64,000 bases of DNA from Streptomyces sp. AP-93 (lineage in GTDB: Bacteria; Actinomycetota; Actinomycetes; Streptomycetales; Streptomycetaceae). Numbering within the stretch: the stretch's first letter is position 1; each line of letters opens with the position of its first letter. Both the position numbers and the translations under genes were made by a program. Location of the stretch: positions 177,081 to 241,080 of the forward strand of contig NZ_JALGBX010000011.1 of NCBI RefSeq assembly GCF_022808175.1, written 5' to 3'. Shown piece after piece: positions 8,129 through 16,613 of the stretch. The notes beneath the pieces were generated by a model, which was not told where the DNA came from, made no database searches, and saw only the letters and a program-made list of their open reading frames with translations.

Positions 8129-9604
8129 ATGAGGCATGTCCATATACCTGTGCAAAGAGTGGCCGAAGCGGCCCGGGCGTCGGCCATGCCGGCCCGGGGC
8201 CTCGGCGACAAGGCCCGCTGGTACCTGCCCGCCGCGGTCGCGGCGGACCTGATCGGCGCGGGAGTCCCCGTCGGCCTGGTCTTCGAGGCTGCCCAGCAGG
8301 CCCGGCCCCTCTTCTGCGCTCTCGGTGCGGCCCTGGCCTGGACCGGCGTACAGCTGATGCGCCGGCGCTACGCGGGCCGCGCGCTCGGCGAATCCCGGGG
8401 AGTCCTGCCGGTCGTGCACGACTGGCTGATTCTGATCGGCGTACTCGCCGTGGCCCGCGTGGTCACGGGTGAGAACACCCCCCGGCTGGGCGCCCTCGGC
8501 GCCCTCGTACCCGCCCTGCTCGTCACCGTCGCCTGCCACAAGCTGACCTACCGCCACCTCTCCGCCGCCCGGCGCGAGGCCCAGGCGGTGAGCCGGGTGC
8601 TGGTCGTCGGCGAGCCCGACTCCGCCGAGTCCGTCATCGGACACCTCGCCGCGCGCACCGACCACCCGTACGTGGTGGTCGGCGTGGTCCCGGTGGGGCC
8701 CGGCACGATGGACAGCGGGGTACCCGTGGCCGCGCGGCTCGGCTCCGCGACGGCGCCGTCCCCGAACGGGGACTCCGCCGCCGTGCTCGGCGCCGTCGCC
8801 GCCCACCGCGCCGACCTGGTGCTCGTCGCACCGGGGGCCCGGCTCGCGGGGGAGCGGCTGCGCCGGATCTCCTGGGCCCTGCACGACGCCGGGCTCGAAC
8901 TGGCGGTCTTCCCCGGCCTGGTGGAGGTCTCCGTCAAGCGGCTGGAGACCCTGTCCGCGGGCGGCCTGGCCGTGCTGCGGGTCGCGCCGCCGGTGAGCCG
9001 GGGCGTGCAGCCCCTGCTGAAGTCGGTACTGGACCGGGCGGGCGCGGCGGTCGGCCTGGTGTTGCTGTCGCCGGCCTTCCTCGCGATGGTCCTGGCGATC
9101 CGCTTCGGGTCGCGCGGCCCCGCCTTCTACCGGCAGCGGCGCATCGGCCGCGACGGTGTCCCCTTCGTCATGTGGAAGTTCCGCACGATGGTCGTGGACG
9201 CCGATGCGCGCAAGGCCGAGCTGTCCGGGGCCAACGAGAACGACGGCCTGATGTTCAAGATGCGCCGAGACCCCCGGGTGACCCGCGTGGGCCGGCTGCT
9301 GCGCCGCACGTCCATGGACGAACTGCCCCAGCTGATCAATGTGGTGGCGGGCAACATGTCACTGGTCGGCCCGCGCCCGCCGCTGCCGGAGGAGGTGGCC
9401 GAGTACGACGAGGTCGAACTGCGCCGGCTCGCGGTGCGGCCCGGGATGACCGGGCTGTGGCAGATCAGCGGGCGGTCCGACCTCTCGTGGGACGAGACCA
9501 TCCAGCTCGACCTGCAGTACGTGGACAACTGGTCGTTCACCAGCGACGTCGACTTGATGGGCCGCACGCTCCGCGCCGTGGTCGACGGTCGCGGAGCGTA
9601 CTGA
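8129..9604 (+). CDS. Undecaprenyl-phosphate sugar-1-phosphate transferase starting exopolysaccharide repeat synthesis
   Basis: This 491-aa protein resembles WbaP/WcaJ/CpsE enzymes that load the first sugar phosphate onto undecaprenyl phosphate. The N-terminal half has several TM helices and a nucleotide-binding-like CoA_binding_3 segment (SRVLVVGEPDSAESVIGHLA). The C-terminal third is the catalytic Bac_transf domain: one membrane helix, RQRRIGRDGVPFVMWKFRTM, TRVGRLLRRTSMDELPQLIN, NMSLVGPRPPLPEEVAEYD and RPGMTGLWQISGRSDLSWDE. The start is ATG 8129 preceded by AGGGGGG; the upstream open frame to 7787 has no such site. It is the presumed first committed step of the polysaccharide locus that runs to about 28 kb. 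Confidence 0.92.
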   Translation: MRHVHIPVQRVAEAARASAMPARGLGDKARWYLPAAVAADLIGAGVPVGLVFEAAQQARPLFCALGAALAWTGVQLMRRRYAGRALGESRGVLPVVHDWLILIGVLAVARVVTGENTPRLGALGALVPALLVTVACHKLTYRHLSAARREAQAVSRVLVVGEPDSAESVIGHLAARTDHPYVVVGVVPVGPGTMDSGVPVAARLGSATAPSPNGDSAAVLGAVAAHRADLVLVAPGARLAGERLRRISWALHDAGLELAVFPGLVEVSVKRLETLSAGGLAVLRVAPPVSRGVQPLLKSVLDRAGAAVGLVLLSPAFLAMVLAIRFGSRGPAFYRQRRIGRDGVPFVMWKFRTMVVDADARKAELSGANENDGLMFKMRRDPRVTRVGRLLRRTSMDELPQLINVVAGNMSLVGPRPPLPEEVAEYDEVELRRLAVRPGMTGLWQISGRSDLSWDETIQLDLQYVDNWSFTSDVDLMGRTLRAVVDGRGAY

Positions 9605-9629
9605 GACACCGGGGCCCCTCGCTTTGGGA

Positions 9630-10595
9630 TCAGCTCTGCCCGCGGGTCTGCTCGCCGCTCTGCTCGCGCCACCAGGCGTACGTGGCGGCGATGCCCTCGC
9701 GCAGCGGGACCGCGGGCTTCCAGCCGAGGGCGCGCAGCCGGGTCACGTCCAGCAGCTTGCGGGGCGTGCCGTCGGGCTTGGAGGTGTCCCAGGCGAGCCT
9801 GCCGCGGAAGCCGGTCACCTCGGCGACGGTCTCCGCGAGGGCCCTGATGGTCAGGTCCTCGCCGCAGCCGATGTTCACCGGCTCGGCGCCGTCGTACTCG
9901 CGCAGCAGCACCGCGCAGGCGGCGGCCAGGTCGTCCACGTGCAGGAACTCCCGGCGGGGCGTCCCCGATCCCCACAGCGTGACCTCGCCCCGCCCCTCGG
10001 CCGCGGCCTCGTGGAAGCGGCGGATGAGGGCGGGCAGGACGTGCGAGGACTCCAGGTCGAAGTTGTCGCCCGGGCCGTAGAGGTTCGTGGGCATGGCCGA
10101 GATGTACGAGGCCCCGTACTGCTTGCGGTACGACTGGACCTGGACGATGCCGGCGATCTTCGCCAGGGCGTACGCCTCGTTCGTCGGCTCCAGCGGGCCG
10201 GTCAGCAGGGCGTCCTCGCTGATGGGCTGCGGGGCCAGCTTGGGGTAGATGCAGGAGGAGCCGAGGAACAGCAGCCGGCCGACCTCCGCGGCGTGCGCCC
10301 CGGCGACGACGCTCAGCTGGATCTTGAGGTTGTCCTCCAGGAACTGCACCGGGAACGTGCTGTTGGCCATGATCCCGCCGACCTTGGCGGCGGCCAGGAC
10401 GACGGCGTCGGGCCGTGCGTCCCGCAGGTACGCCGCGGTCGCGGCGGCGTCGCGCAGATCGAGGTCGGCGCGGCCGCGGGTGAGCACCTCGTACCCGTCG
10501 GCGGTGAGCCGGCGGACGACCGCGGACCCCACGAGGCCGCGGTGACCGGCGACGAAGACGCGGGCGTTCGGGGGCAGGAACGGCGAACTTGTCAT
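9630..10595 (-). CDS. fcl: GDP-L-fucose synthase (GDP-4-keto-6-deoxymannose 3,5-epimerase/4-reductase)
   Basis: The 321-aa extended short-chain dehydrogenase begins with the NADP-binding glycine motif VFVAGHRGLVGSAVVRRL. It keeps the family signatures AAKVGGIMANSTFPVQFLED, LFLGSSCIYPK and the catalytic YALAKIAG (Tyr-x-x-x-Lys). The late WGSGTPRREFLHVDDLAAAC is also conserved. Together with gmd, 840 bp away on the other strand, it makes GDP-L-fucose from GDP-mannose. This implies that the polysaccharide made here contains fucose or a related 6-deoxyhexose. It converges on the sugar transferase with a 25-bp gap and is divergent from gmd. Confidence 0.93.
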   Translation of the reverse strand: MTSSPFLPPNARVFVAGHRGLVGSAVVRRLTADGYEVLTRGRADLDLRDAAATAAYLRDARPDAVVLAAAKVGGIMANSTFPVQFLEDNLKIQLSVVAGAHAAEVGRLLFLGSSCIYPKLAPQPISEDALLTGPLEPTNEAYALAKIAGIVQVQSYRKQYGASYISAMPTNLYGPGDNFDLESSHVLPALIRRFHEAAAEGRGEVTLWGSGTPRREFLHVDDLAAACAVLLREYDGAEPVNIGCGEDLTIRALAETVAEVTGFRGRLAWDTSKPDGTPRKLLDVTRLRALGWKPAVPLREGIAATYAWWREQSGEQTRGQS

Positions 10596-11437
10596 ACCGC
10601 CGATGATGCCAGTCCGCTGTCCGCGGTTTTACGGGGGAGCCCCGGCCCGCACCCGGCGCCCGGGCCGCCCGGCCCCGGGATCCACCCCGGGCCCGCCCCG
10701 GACCGCCCGTCTGAGCCCGGCCTCGCACTGCCCGCCTGGGTCCGGCCCCGGGCCGTGCTTTCGGGCCTGGCCTCGGGCTGCCCGTCTGGGCCCGGCCCGG
10801 GGCCGTGCTTCCGGGGGCCTTCCGGGGCCGGGGCAGGGTGGATTCGGGTCGGTTCAGGCCAGTCCGGTACATACCGCCCCGCAAGGGGGCGAGGGGGCCC
10901 GATCCGGCGGGAGGGGCTCCGGGCGCAGCGTGTACGGTACCCATCCGGTACCCGTCTCCAGCCCCCTGGCGGCGGACCCGCGCAGCATCCCGGGCCCGGC
11001 CCCACTCCGCATCCGGCGGCCGGCCCGAACACCGGGGGCGCGGCCCCGAGCCGCACTCCGGGACCTGGTCCCGAGCCGCGCTCTCGGGCGCGGTCCCGGC
11101 CCCGGACCAGGGATCCGGTTCCGAGCCGTGTTTTGGGGCGCGGTCCCGGCCCCGGACCGGGGCCTGGTTCCGAGCCGCGCTCCGGGGCGCGGTCCCGGCC
11201 CGGACCCGGGGCCTGGACCCGGCCCGGACCCGGGGCATGGTTCCGCGCCGCACGCGGTGCACGGCACCGACCCGCATGACGAGGCGTGACCCCGAGTCAG
11301 ATCCGGGGTCGGGCCCCGAGCCGTACCCGGGGCGCCGCCCCGAGCCACATCCGGGGCGCCGCCCCGGACCGAACAGCTTCGGCCCGTACTCCGGGGCGCA
11401 GCCACGACCGCACCGTAACGATCCCCAGGGGGACCCA
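10596..11437. repeat. 842-bp very GC-rich degenerate repeat tract between fcl and gmd
   Basis: No gene is supported here; the long open frames on both strands are low-complexity Arg/Gly/Pro strings. The middle contains at least four tandem units of about 50 bp, with GCGCGG(T/C)CCC repeating at 11038, 11088, 11138 and 11187. Each unit also carries a CCGAGCCG core and a GGTTCC-like core. Looser copies of (G/C)CCGAGCC and CCGGGGCGC continue to about 11400. The tract must also hold the promoters of the divergent fcl and gmd genes; the cleanest non-repetitive stretch is around 10865-10960. Confidence 0.7.
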
Positions 11438-12451
11438 ATGGGCAAGACCGCGCTGATCACCGGCGTCACCGGGCAGGACGGCTCGTACCTCGCAGAGCTG
11501 CTGCTCTCCAAGGGCTACACGGTGCACGGGCTCGTGCGGCGGTCCTCCAGCTTCAACACGGAGCGGATCGACCACATCTACCAGGACCCGCAGACGGCGA
11601 ACCGTTCCCTCGTACTGCATCACGCAGACCTCTCCGACGGCGTCGCCCTGGTGAACCTGCTCCGCGACATACGTCCCGACGAGGTCTACAACCTCGGCGC
11701 CCAGTCGCACGTCCGCGTCTCCTTCGACGCCCCGCTCTACACCGGCGACGTGACCGGCCTCGGCGCCCTGCGCCTGCTGGAGGCGATCCGGGCCAGCGGC
11801 GTGGACACCCGCATCTACCAGGCCTCCTCCTCGGAGATGTTCGGCGCCACCCCGCCCCCGCAGAACGAGGCCACCCCGTTCCACCCGCGCAGCCCGTACG
11901 GCGCCGCGAAGGTGTTCGCGTACTGGACGACGGTGAACTACCGCGAGGCGTACGGGATGTTCGCCGTCAACGGGATCCTCTTCAACCACGAGTCCCCGCG
12001 CCGCGGCGAGACCTTCGTGACCCGCAAGATCACCCGCGCGGTCGCCCGGATCAAGGCGGGCCTGCAGGAGAAGCTCTACCTCGGCAACCTCGACGCCGTC
12101 CGCGACTGGGGCTACGCCCCGGAGTACGTGGACGCCATGTGGCGGATGCTCCAGCAGGACGAGGCCACCGACTACGTCGTGGCCACCGGCGTCGCCGCCA
12201 CCGTGCGCGAGTTCGTCGAGGCCTCCTTCACGCACGCCGGTCTCGACTGGAACGAGCACGTTCGCTACGACCCCAAGTACGAGCGCCCCAGCGAGGTCGA
12301 CGCCCTGATCGGCGACGCCTCCAAGGCCCATGACCTGCTCGGCTGGAAGCCGACGGTCCTGGTGGCCGAACTGGCCAGGATCATGGTGGATTCCGATATC
12401 CGGCAGGTCGAGGACCAACTGGCGGGCGCCGGCGTCCGCATCGACCGCTGA
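11438..12451 (+). CDS. gmd: GDP-mannose 4,6-dehydratase
   Basis: The 337-aa protein starts at ATG 11438 after CAGGGGGA. It opens with the Rossmann motif ALITGVTGQDGSYLAELLL and the diagnostic VHGLVRRSSSFNTERIDHIY. The catalytic ASSSEMFG and SPYGAAKVFAYW (Tyr-x-x-x-Lys) follow, then NHESPRRGETFVTRKITRA and LGNLDAVRDWGYAPEYV. It converts GDP-D-mannose to GDP-4-keto-6-deoxymannose, the substrate of the divergent fcl product. The open frame upstream to 10805 is just the repeat tract read through and lacks family similarity. Confidence 0.95.
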   Translation: MGKTALITGVTGQDGSYLAELLLSKGYTVHGLVRRSSSFNTERIDHIYQDPQTANRSLVLHHADLSDGVALVNLLRDIRPDEVYNLGAQSHVRVSFDAPLYTGDVTGLGALRLLEAIRASGVDTRIYQASSSEMFGATPPPQNEATPFHPRSPYGAAKVFAYWTTVNYREAYGMFAVNGILFNHESPRRGETFVTRKITRAVARIKAGLQEKLYLGNLDAVRDWGYAPEYVDAMWRMLQQDEATDYVVATGVAATVREFVEASFTHAGLDWNEHVRYDPKYERPSEVDALIGDASKAHDLLGWKPTVLVAELARIMVDSDIRQVEDQLAGAGVRIDR

Positions 12452-12470
12452 GGCCATATATTTCGCCTAC

Positions 12471-12527
12471 GATTTGCCCTGTCCCGGTCATTCGCGCATC
12501 AATCGGCGAATGCGGCCGGGGCAAATC
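12471..12527 (+). terminator. Two-stem hairpin after gmd
   Basis: An outer 10-bp stem (12471-12480 with 12518-12527, one G-T pair) encloses a 7-bp inner stem (12489-12495 with 12506-12512). It starts 19 bases after the gmd stop. Confidence 0.5.
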
Positions 12528-12702
12528 TGCCGTATGTCCGTAGTGCTCCATCCGTGCCGGACCCGTTGATTCCAAATTGGTAGCAATGGGTCGAGCGTGG
12601 TGACCAGGCCCTCGCGTGAGCCCTAGTCTGCGCCAGTACATATGGCTGTTCTGATAGTTCTCGAACCAGCCATTCAAGACGGGCAATTGCCCTGGGGGGC
12701 TC

Positions 12703-15480
12703 ATGCGTAGATCCAGAGGGCTGACTGCTGCCCTCGCCCTGTCACTGGCCGGTGCCGGCACCGCGATAGGCCTGGTGCTGATACCCGAGGCGTCGGCCAT
12801 CACGCAGCCGGTGGCCTTCACCGCCGACGAGCTGCCGACGTGGCAGCCCAACGGGATCGTCTGGGCGATGGCCGAGGCCAACGGCACGGTCTTCGCGGGC
12901 GGCACCTTCTCGGCCGTCCGCCCGCCCGCCGGCGCGGCCGGCGCGGAGCAGGAAGCCGTGAACTTCGTCGCGCTCGACGCGGCGACCGGCGCCCCCACCT
13001 CCTGCAAGCTCTCCTTCACCATCGGCGAGGGCACCGCGACCGTGCGCGCGCTCACCGTCTCGAAGGACAAGAAGACCCTGTACGCGGGCGGCTACTTCGG
13101 CGCCGTCAACGGAACCCCGGTCTCCAGCGTCGCCGCGATCGACATCGCGACCTGCGCCCCCAAGGCCTCGTTCGACCCGCAGTTCCCGGCCACGGTGCGC
13201 GCGCTCGCCGCCACCGAGGACACCCTGTACGCGGCAGGAGACTTCAGCACCGTCGAGGGTGCGGGCCGTGAGCGGTTCGCCGCGGTCGACGCCACCTCCG
13301 GTGCGCTTCTGCCCTTCGTCGCCAACGCCGACGAGCCCGGCCGCGCGCTCCAGCTCAGCAACGACGGCAAGAACATCCTGCTGGGCGGTGACTTCTTCAC
13401 CGTCAACGGCTCCCAGAGCCACGCGCTCGCCGTCGTGAACGCCACCACCGGCGCCGTCGCCAAGACGTACGGCACCATCCCCTCGATGTCGGTCATCAAG
13501 TCCATCGCGGCCGACGCCACGGGCTACTACACCGGCGCCGAGGGCACGGGCGGCTTCGACGGCCGCGTCGCCCTCGCCACCGACTTCAGCGAGAAGTGGC
13601 GCGACCAGTGCCTGGGCGCGACCCAGTGGGTGCTGCCGTACGACGGGGTCCTCTACAGCTCCTCGCACGCGCACAACTGCAGCTCCGAGGGCGAGTTCCC
13701 CGACGGCAAGCGCCACTTCCTGCTGGCGCAGCTGACCGACTGGGGCAACGGCGGCCTCGACGCTCCGTCGGCCGTGAACGGCTTCGTGCGCAGCCCGGGG
13801 AAGCTCGGCTGGCACCCCACCGCCAACGACGGCCTCGGCGAGGGCATCGGCCCGCGCGTGATGGCCATCGCGGAGAAGAACACCACCAAGTACATGTGGG
13901 TCGGCGGTGAGTTCACCCTCATCAACGGCAAGGCCCAGCAGGCCCTGACCCGCTTCGCCTCCACCGGCGACGTCGGCGCCCCGACCACCCCGGTCGCCAG
14001 TGTCTCCAGCGTCAAGCCCGGCGAGGTCCAGGTCCGCTGGCGCACCAGCTACGACGCGGACGACAGCAAGCTGACCTACCGCATCTACCGCAACGGCTCC
14101 GCGACCCCGATCGCCACCGTCAGCGCGAACTCCCTGGAGTGGCTGCGCCGACAGGCCTCCTGGACGGACGCCACGGTCAAGGCCGGCGCGTCCTACAGCT
14201 ACCGGGTCACCGCCACCGACGCCGCGGGCAACACCAGCCCCCTGTCGTCCACCGTCTCGGTCGCGGTCCCGACCGCGGTCAGCGCGTACCCGAACCAGGT
14301 CCGCGAGGACGGCGCCCACCTGTACTGGCGCTACGACGACGTCGTCAGCCCGTACGTGGCCGACTCCTCGGTCTCCGGCAACATCAGCGGCATCCAGTAC
14401 AACGCCCCGGCGCTGCGCCAGACCCCGGGCGCGGTCAGCGGTGCCAGCACGGCCATGGGCTTCAACGGCAGCACCCAGCAGGTGTACAGCGACCACCGCC
14501 AGACGGTCGGCAGCAGCTACACGCTGGAGACCTGGGTCAAGACGAACACCACCCGCGGTGGCAAGCTGATCGGCTTCGGCAACAACCAGAGCCGCAACAG
14601 CAACAACTACGACAAGAACATCTACATGACCAACACCGGTCGGATCTTCTTCGGCGTCAACGCGGGCGGCACGAAGACGGTCTCCACCGGCCTGTTCGAC
14701 ACGTACAACGACAACAAGTGGCACCACGTCGTCGCCACCCAGGGCCCCGCCGGCATGGCGCTGTACGTGGACGGCCAGGTCAAGAGCACCAACAACGTCA
14801 CCGGCCACCAGCAGATCGAGGGCTACTGGCACGTCGGCGGCGACAACCTCGCCGGCTGGCCCTCCCGGCCGAGCAGCAACTACTTCGCCGGCCAGCTCGA
14901 CGAGACGGCCGTCTACCCGAAGGCGCTGACCGAGGCCCAGGTCAAGAACCACTTCAACCTGGCCAAGGCCGCCACCGACACGGTCTCCAAGGTCACCGCG
15001 ACCGAGGACACCTACATCAACCAGGGCGCCCCCAGCGCCGCCTACGGAACGTCCACCTCGCTGGCCGTCCGCGGCACCGCGGCCTACGAGACGTACCTGC
15101 GCTTCGACATCCCGGCCGCCCCGGCCGGCACGGTGCTGAAGTCCGCGTCCCTCCAGATCAAGACCACCACCGTGGCGAGTGCCGGCACCACCGACACCGT
15201 CTCCGTGGTCCCGGTCACCGGTACCTGGAGCGGTACGGGGACGACCTTCAACAGCAAGCCCACCCTGGGCAGCACCCCGCTCGGCTCCTTCGCGGGCGTG
15301 CCGGACGGTTCGGCGGTCCAGAGCACCTCGCTGGACACCACCGCGCTCTCCGCGGTGCTGGGATCCAGCTACAGCCTGGCCCTGACGAGCACGGGTACCA
15401 ACCCGCTGTGGCTCTGGTCCTCGGAGTCCACGGCCGTGGACGCCAAGCCGCAGCTGACCCTCACCTTCGGCGCGAAGTAA
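12703..15480 (+). CDS. Large secreted beta-propeller/FN3/LamG/DNRLRE (CBM96-like) surface protein
   Basis: The 925-aa protein starts at ATG 12703 after CCTGGGGGG and has a signal peptide (LTAALALSLAGAGTAIGLVL). Residues about 30-420 form repeated blades of the type VWAMAEANGTVFAGGTFSAV and TLYAAGDFSTVEGAG. A fibronectin type III domain lies near 430-525 (VQVRWRTSYDADDSKLTYRI). A concanavalin/LamG domain follows at about 550-760 (SYTLETWVKTN.., KWHHVVATQGPAGMALYVDG). The end is a DNRLRE/CBM96-like domain (EDTYINQGAPSAAYGTS, TYLRFDIPAA, LWLWSSESTAVDAKPQLTLTF). No sortase or membrane anchor is visible. Its position inside the EPS locus suggests a matrix or carbohydrate-binding role, which is inference. 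A TAGTCT sequence at 12624-12629 could be its -10 box. Confidence 0.85.
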   Translation: MRRSRGLTAALALSLAGAGTAIGLVLIPEASAITQPVAFTADELPTWQPNGIVWAMAEANGTVFAGGTFSAVRPPAGAAGAEQEAVNFVALDAATGAPTSCKLSFTIGEGTATVRALTVSKDKKTLYAGGYFGAVNGTPVSSVAAIDIATCAPKASFDPQFPATVRALAATEDTLYAAGDFSTVEGAGRERFAAVDATSGALLPFVANADEPGRALQLSNDGKNILLGGDFFTVNGSQSHALAVVNATTGAVAKTYGTIPSMSVIKSIAADATGYYTGAEGTGGFDGRVALATDFSEKWRDQCLGATQWVLPYDGVLYSSSHAHNCSSEGEFPDGKRHFLLAQLTDWGNGGLDAPSAVNGFVRSPGKLGWHPTANDGLGEGIGPRVMAIAEKNTTKYMWVGGEFTLINGKAQQALTRFASTGDVGAPTTPVASVSSVKPGEVQVRWRTSYDADDSKLTYRIYRNGSATPIATVSANSLEWLRRQASWTDATVKAGASYSYRVTATDAAGNTSPLSSTVSVAVPTAVSAYPNQVREDGAHLYWRYDDVVSPYVADSSVSGNISGIQYNAPALRQTPGAVSGASTAMGFNGSTQQVYSDHRQTVGSSYTLETWVKTNTTRGGKLIGFGNNQSRNSNNYDKNIYMTNTGRIFFGVNAGGTKTVSTGLFDTYNDNKWHHVVATQGPAGMALYVDGQVKSTNNVTGHQQIEGYWHVGGDNLAGWPSRPSSNYFAGQLDETAVYPKALTEAQVKNHFNLAKAATDTVSKVTATEDTYINQGAPSAAYGTSTSLAVRGTAAYETYLRFDIPAAPAGTVLKSASLQIKTTTVASAGTTDTVSVVPVTGTWSGTGTTFNSKPTLGSTPLGSFAGVPDGSAVQSTSLDTTALSAVLGSSYSLALTSTGTNPLWLWSSESTAVDAKPQLTLTFGAK

Positions 15481-15492
15481 CCGCTTGACGGA

Positions 15493-15530
15493 GTGCGGGG
15501 CCCGGCCGTTTCGACGGCCGGGCCCCGCAC
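15493..15530 (+). terminator. Strong 17-bp hairpin terminator with TTCG loop
   Basis: A perfect 17-bp inverted repeat (15493-15509 with 15514-15530) is closed by a TTCG tetraloop, 13 bases after the stop of the secreted protein. Confidence 0.85.
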
Positions 15531-15559
15531 ACCCATCTCATACGTACGGGAGCCACCTG

Positions 15560-16243
15560 ATGTACCGACGCTCCGCAGCGGCTGCTGTCCTGCTGGCCGC
15601 CGCCCTGACGCTGACGGCCTGCAGTTCGGACGGCGACGGCAAGGCCGAAGCCCCGTCCGTCTCGCCCAAGCCGCCGGCCGCCTCGTCGGCCCCCGACCCG
15701 GCCGACGCCACGAGCACCCCGGCGTCGCCCCAGGCGGACGCGAAGCCGACGGGTCCCGTCCTGCCGGACACGAAGCTCGTCCCGAAGACGGGCAGCTTCA
15801 CCGCGCCGGAGAAGCAGTACCTGAGCGGCAGGGTCCCGGAGAAGATGGACCCGGCGGCCGTCCTGCAGGGCGGCCAGGAGGCCTGCCAGCGGGTGCAGCG
15901 CACGGCGAAGCGGGACAAGGACGCGGCGGTCGGCGCCCTCGTGGCCGGGGAGATCCCGGGCGCGAAGGACGCGATCACCTTCCTCTGCCCGGAGCAGAAG
16001 CCGGTCCTCGACGCGGCGGCGAAGGGCTTCCCGGACGGTACGAAGGCGTCCCCGGCGGCAGGCACCTACCGCGCGCTGACCCAGAGCACGACGTGCTCCT
16101 GGGAAGCCAAGTCCAAGGACGGCGCCCCCCTGGCCTCGGGCCCGGCAGCCCCTCTGAAGCCGGGCGACAAGATCATCGCCAAGATCCCGGCGGGCACGGC
16201 CCAGTTCGTCTCGAACGGCTGCTACGCCTGGATTCCGGCGTAA
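15560..16243 (+). CDS. Lipoprotein of unknown function
   Basis: The 227-aa protein starts at ATG 15560 and has a lipoprotein signal ending in the lipobox LTLTAC-SS. An Ala/Pro/Ser linker of about 55 residues follows, as is common in actinobacterial lipoproteins. The C-terminal domain of about 150 residues contains three cysteines (QEACQRV, TFLCPE, STTCSWE) plus a last NGCYAWIP, which could make two disulfides. The domain is not one I recognise. The gene is isolated between two strong terminators, so it probably has its own promoter within the 80-bp gap. Confidence 0.75.
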   Translation: MYRRSAAAAVLLAAALTLTACSSDGDGKAEAPSVSPKPPAASSAPDPADATSTPASPQADAKPTGPVLPDTKLVPKTGSFTAPEKQYLSGRVPEKMDPAAVLQGGQEACQRVQRTAKRDKDAAVGALVAGEIPGAKDAITFLCPEQKPVLDAAAKGFPDGTKASPAAGTYRALTQSTTCSWEAKSKDGAPLASGPAAPLKPGDKIIAKIPAGTAQFVSNGCYAWIPA

Positions 16244-16260
16244 GCCGCACGCACCACGAG

Positions 16261-16299
16261 AACGCCCCCGCTGCCCGACCCCCGGGCAGCGGGGGCGTT
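16261..16299 (+). terminator. 16-bp hairpin terminator with T-tract
   Basis: A perfect 16-bp stem (16261-16276 with 16284-16299) and a 7-base loop are followed by TTTTCG, close to a textbook intrinsic terminator for the lipoprotein gene. Confidence 0.85.
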
Positions 16300-16376
16300 T
16301 TCGATCCCGCATCGGGGGCATCCGAGCCTCCACACGGCGGGGCCGCACCCCGCCCACGACGCTGGAGGCGAATCCG

Positions 16377-16589
16377 ATGAGGGGCATCAGCGGTTGCATA
16401 GGACTGATCGTGGTGGGGGCCGTCCTCACCTTCGCGAGCGACTGGCAGCTGCAGAGCGTGAACCTCGACCTGGTCGGGGTCATCATGATGGTCGCGGGCA
16501 TCATCGGCCTCGCGGTCTACGCGAGCGTCCTCAAGCGCCGCCGCGTCGGCGCCCTCCCGGTGGTCGACGAAACCCGCCGCGAGCTCTGA
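16377..16589 (+). CDS. Small two-helix membrane protein (DUF6458-like)
   Basis: The 70-aa protein starts at ATG 16377 with GGAGG upstream. It has two hydrophobic segments, ISGCIGLIVVGAVLTFA and VNLDLVGVIMMVAGIIGLAV, then a basic patch LKRRR and a short polar tail. This matches the small actinobacterial DUF6458 family of unknown function. Both helices should sit in the cytoplasmic membrane. It converges with the glycosyltransferase gene ending at 16614. Confidence 0.7.
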   Translation: MRGISGCIGLIVVGAVLTFASDWQLQSVNLDLVGVIMMVAGIIGLAVYASVLKRRRVGALPVVDETRREL

Positions 16590-16613
16590 GCCCGACGCCG
16601 GGACCCGCGCACC

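Noticed and set aside
12742..14952. 736-codon minus-strand frame over the LamG/DNRLRE protein
   Set aside because: Antisense shadow with biased composition and no domain.
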